Source: Pseudomonadota bacterium (GTDB lineage: Bacteria; Myxococcota; Bradymonadia; UBA4248). From it: a stretch of DNA of 14,980 nucleotides. A model generated the notes under the pieces. That model worked only from the letters and a program-made list of their open reading frames with translations, had not been told where the DNA came from and did not search any database. Position 1 is the first letter of the stretch, and every line of letters begins with the position of its first letter. Location: contig JAGACY010000483.1 of the NCBI GenBank assembly GCA_017613855.1, positions 1 through 14,980 on the forward strand, in the 5' to 3' direction. Positions 14,104 to 14,980 of this stretch are shown here, one piece after another. The translations under genes were made by a program, and so were the position numbers.

Positions 14104-14439
14104 ATGAAAATAAAGTTCGTATTGCCTGGACTCATGGCGCTTGCCTTATCTGGGGTGGGTATGGGCGAGGCATTTGCCTCCTGTGACAATTTGGAGAAGA
14201 ATACCGAATGGAACACCCAGCTCAGCATTCTTTCGGATGCCTATAAAGTATGTGCTCAAATGTGTAATTCTGATAAAGATGTTAATGAATGCAAAATTAA
14301 ATTTCAAACGAAAAATATTACAAATGCCATTGTACTAATGGCTCGTATGAAATATCCAAATGCGAATCAAATTGCACCAGCGTGTCTAATGAATGCTATC
14401 CTTAGCCTAAATTCTAACCAGATTAATATATTTTGTTAA
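14104..14439 (+). CDS. Small secreted six-cysteine protein, function unknown
   Basis: 111 residues. A clear Sec signal peptide (MKIKF, hydrophobic core LPGLMALALSGVGM, then EAFAS) probably cleaves after Ala25, leaving about 86 residues. The mature part has six cysteines (27, 50, 54, 63, 94, 111), the first two residues from the cleavage site and the last the C-terminal residue. This suggests three disulfides and a periplasmic or extracellular life. The short hydrophobic segment AIVLMARM is not long enough for a membrane helix. I do not recognise a family. AAGG (14091-14094) lies 9 bases before the ATG, a modest ribosome-binding site. The gene has its own upstream palindromes and downstream terminator, so it is likely monocistronic. 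The signal peptide and cysteine pattern argue that it is a real gene. Confidence 0.8.
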   Translation: MKIKFVLPGLMALALSGVGMGEAFASCDNLEKNTEWNTQLSILSDAYKVCAQMCNSDKDVNECKIKFQTKNITNAIVLMARMKYPNANQIAPACLMNAILSLNSNQINIFC

Positions 14440-14503
14440 AAATATAATTTCTCTAAAAAACACCCATTCCATCATTCTCCCCAATAATCCTACATGATTA
14501 ACC

Positions 14504-14531
14504 AGGCAAGGTGGCATAAGCCACCTTGCTT
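14504..14531 (+). terminator. Strong hairpin after the small secreted protein gene
   Basis: GCAAGGTGGC (14506-14515) and GCCACCTTGC (14520-14529) form a perfect 10-bp stem with an ATAA loop, extendable by a G-U and an A-U pair. The 3' flank TTCATTCAT is only partly T-rich, so termination is likely but not certain. The stem could serve both directions. Confidence 0.6.
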
Positions 14532-14595
14532 CATTCATAACCCTTTATTTAGCCTGCATTTCCCCAGTTCACAACAATCATTCAATCACTCACCA

Positions 14596-14980
14596 ATGAA
14601 AAAGCTCATTTACGCCAGTTTTGTCTTTTCTTTCGTGATACTCTCTGGTTGCCAGATGCTTTTCGGCACCTCCGATGACCAATCGACCTCAGAGCCTGCA
14701 GTGCAAACCGTCAAAGACGACATTCCTCCCCAGGAAACAGATTTAAAAAATGTAGAACCGCAGGCACCTGACGAACATGCTCCGTCGCAGGAAATCCCCA
14801 AAGAGGAAATTGCAAAAGATTTGCCGATCCCCTCCGGAGAACAACCCACGGCAGAACCGAACGATACAGTTGATACGGCAGCTGCACCGGTTCCACCTGC
14901 TCCCGACAATACCCAAAATGAGCCCCAATTCAATAATCCCGATGAACTTAAACAATATATTGCTGAACATCAGGCCGAGA
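14596..14980 (+). CDS. Lipoprotein with Pro/Glu-rich region, 3' end beyond the window
   Basis: The frame stays open from ATG 14596 to the window end (128 residues seen). MKKLIYASFVFSFVILSGC is a textbook lipoprotein signal, with lipobox LSGC and lipidated Cys19. The rest is acidic and rich in Pro, Glu, Asp, Gln and Thr (for example VPPAPDNTQNEP), typical of a disordered tether after the lipid anchor. The last residues (PDELKQYIAEHQAE) begin to look helical, so a folded domain may follow. No Shine-Dalgarno sequence precedes the ATG; the 15 bases before it are CAATCATTCAATCAC-like and purine-poor. Function cannot be told from this part. Confidence 0.75.
   Translation, partial: MKKLIYASFVFSFVILSGCQMLFGTSDDQSTSEPAVQTVKDDIPPQETDLKNVEPQAPDEHAPSQEIPKEEIAKDLPIPSGEQPTAEPNDTVDTAAAPVPPAPDNTQNEPQFNNPDELKQYIAEHQAE

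Noticed and set aside
14610..14933. 107-codon minus-strand frame opposite the last lipoprotein
   Set aside because: The plus-strand frame has a full lipoprotein signal and stays open to the window edge; the minus-strand product is a low-complexity Ser/Gly-rich shadow.

Overview
The window is bacterial, Gram-negative in character, and of moderate GC by eye. It carries two lipoproteins with lipoboxes, secreted proteins, and a maltose-type ABC importer whose periplasmic binding protein is fused to its permease. The modular lipoprotein built from repeated eight-cysteine modules, a calcineurin-like phosphoesterase and a propeller-like C-terminus reminds me of the former Deltaproteobacteria (Myxococcota, Bradymonadales and relatives). 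That placement is inference; no rRNA or other phylogenetic marker is present. I saw no insertion sequence, tRNA, rRNA or CRISPR array.

Layout. 71-1456 (minus): sodium:solute symporter, divergent from 1624-3675 (plus), a peptidoglycan hydrolase with an NlpC/P60 domain, three peptidoglycan-binding domains and an M15 carboxypeptidase domain, but no signal peptide. A terminator and two hairpins follow. 3964-8694: a compact three-gene operon (malK, a malE-malF fusion, malG) with 10-bp and -1-bp junctions, preceded by an imperfect inverted repeat that could be an operator. 8695-9118: a gene-free, repeat-dense spacer. 9119-12706: the large cysteine-rich phosphoesterase lipoprotein. 12707-13089: hairpins, a possible minus-strand gene remnant and otherwise featureless DNA. 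13090-13890: exodeoxyribonuclease III family enzyme. 13891-14103: tandem palindromes. 14104-14439: small secreted six-cysteine protein of unknown function, then a terminator. 14596-14980: start of a Pro/Glu-rich lipoprotein cut by the window edge.

How the genes fit together. The ABC operon encodes everything an ATP-driven importer needs (ATPase, tethered binding protein plus first permease, second permease), most likely for maltose or maltodextrins. The symporter is a separate, ion-driven importer of unknown substrate. The other genes look like independent units, each with its own ribosome-binding site or terminator.

The most unusual structure is a family of six short hairpins at 3757-3825, 8733-8802 and 12713-12770. 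They lie as pairs after three different genes. All share TAT/ATA next to a single bulged C, while their distal stems differ but stay perfectly paired. This looks like a REP-type dispersed palindromic element. The spacer 8695-9118 also holds two arrays of a 7-bp tandem repeat and further hairpins.
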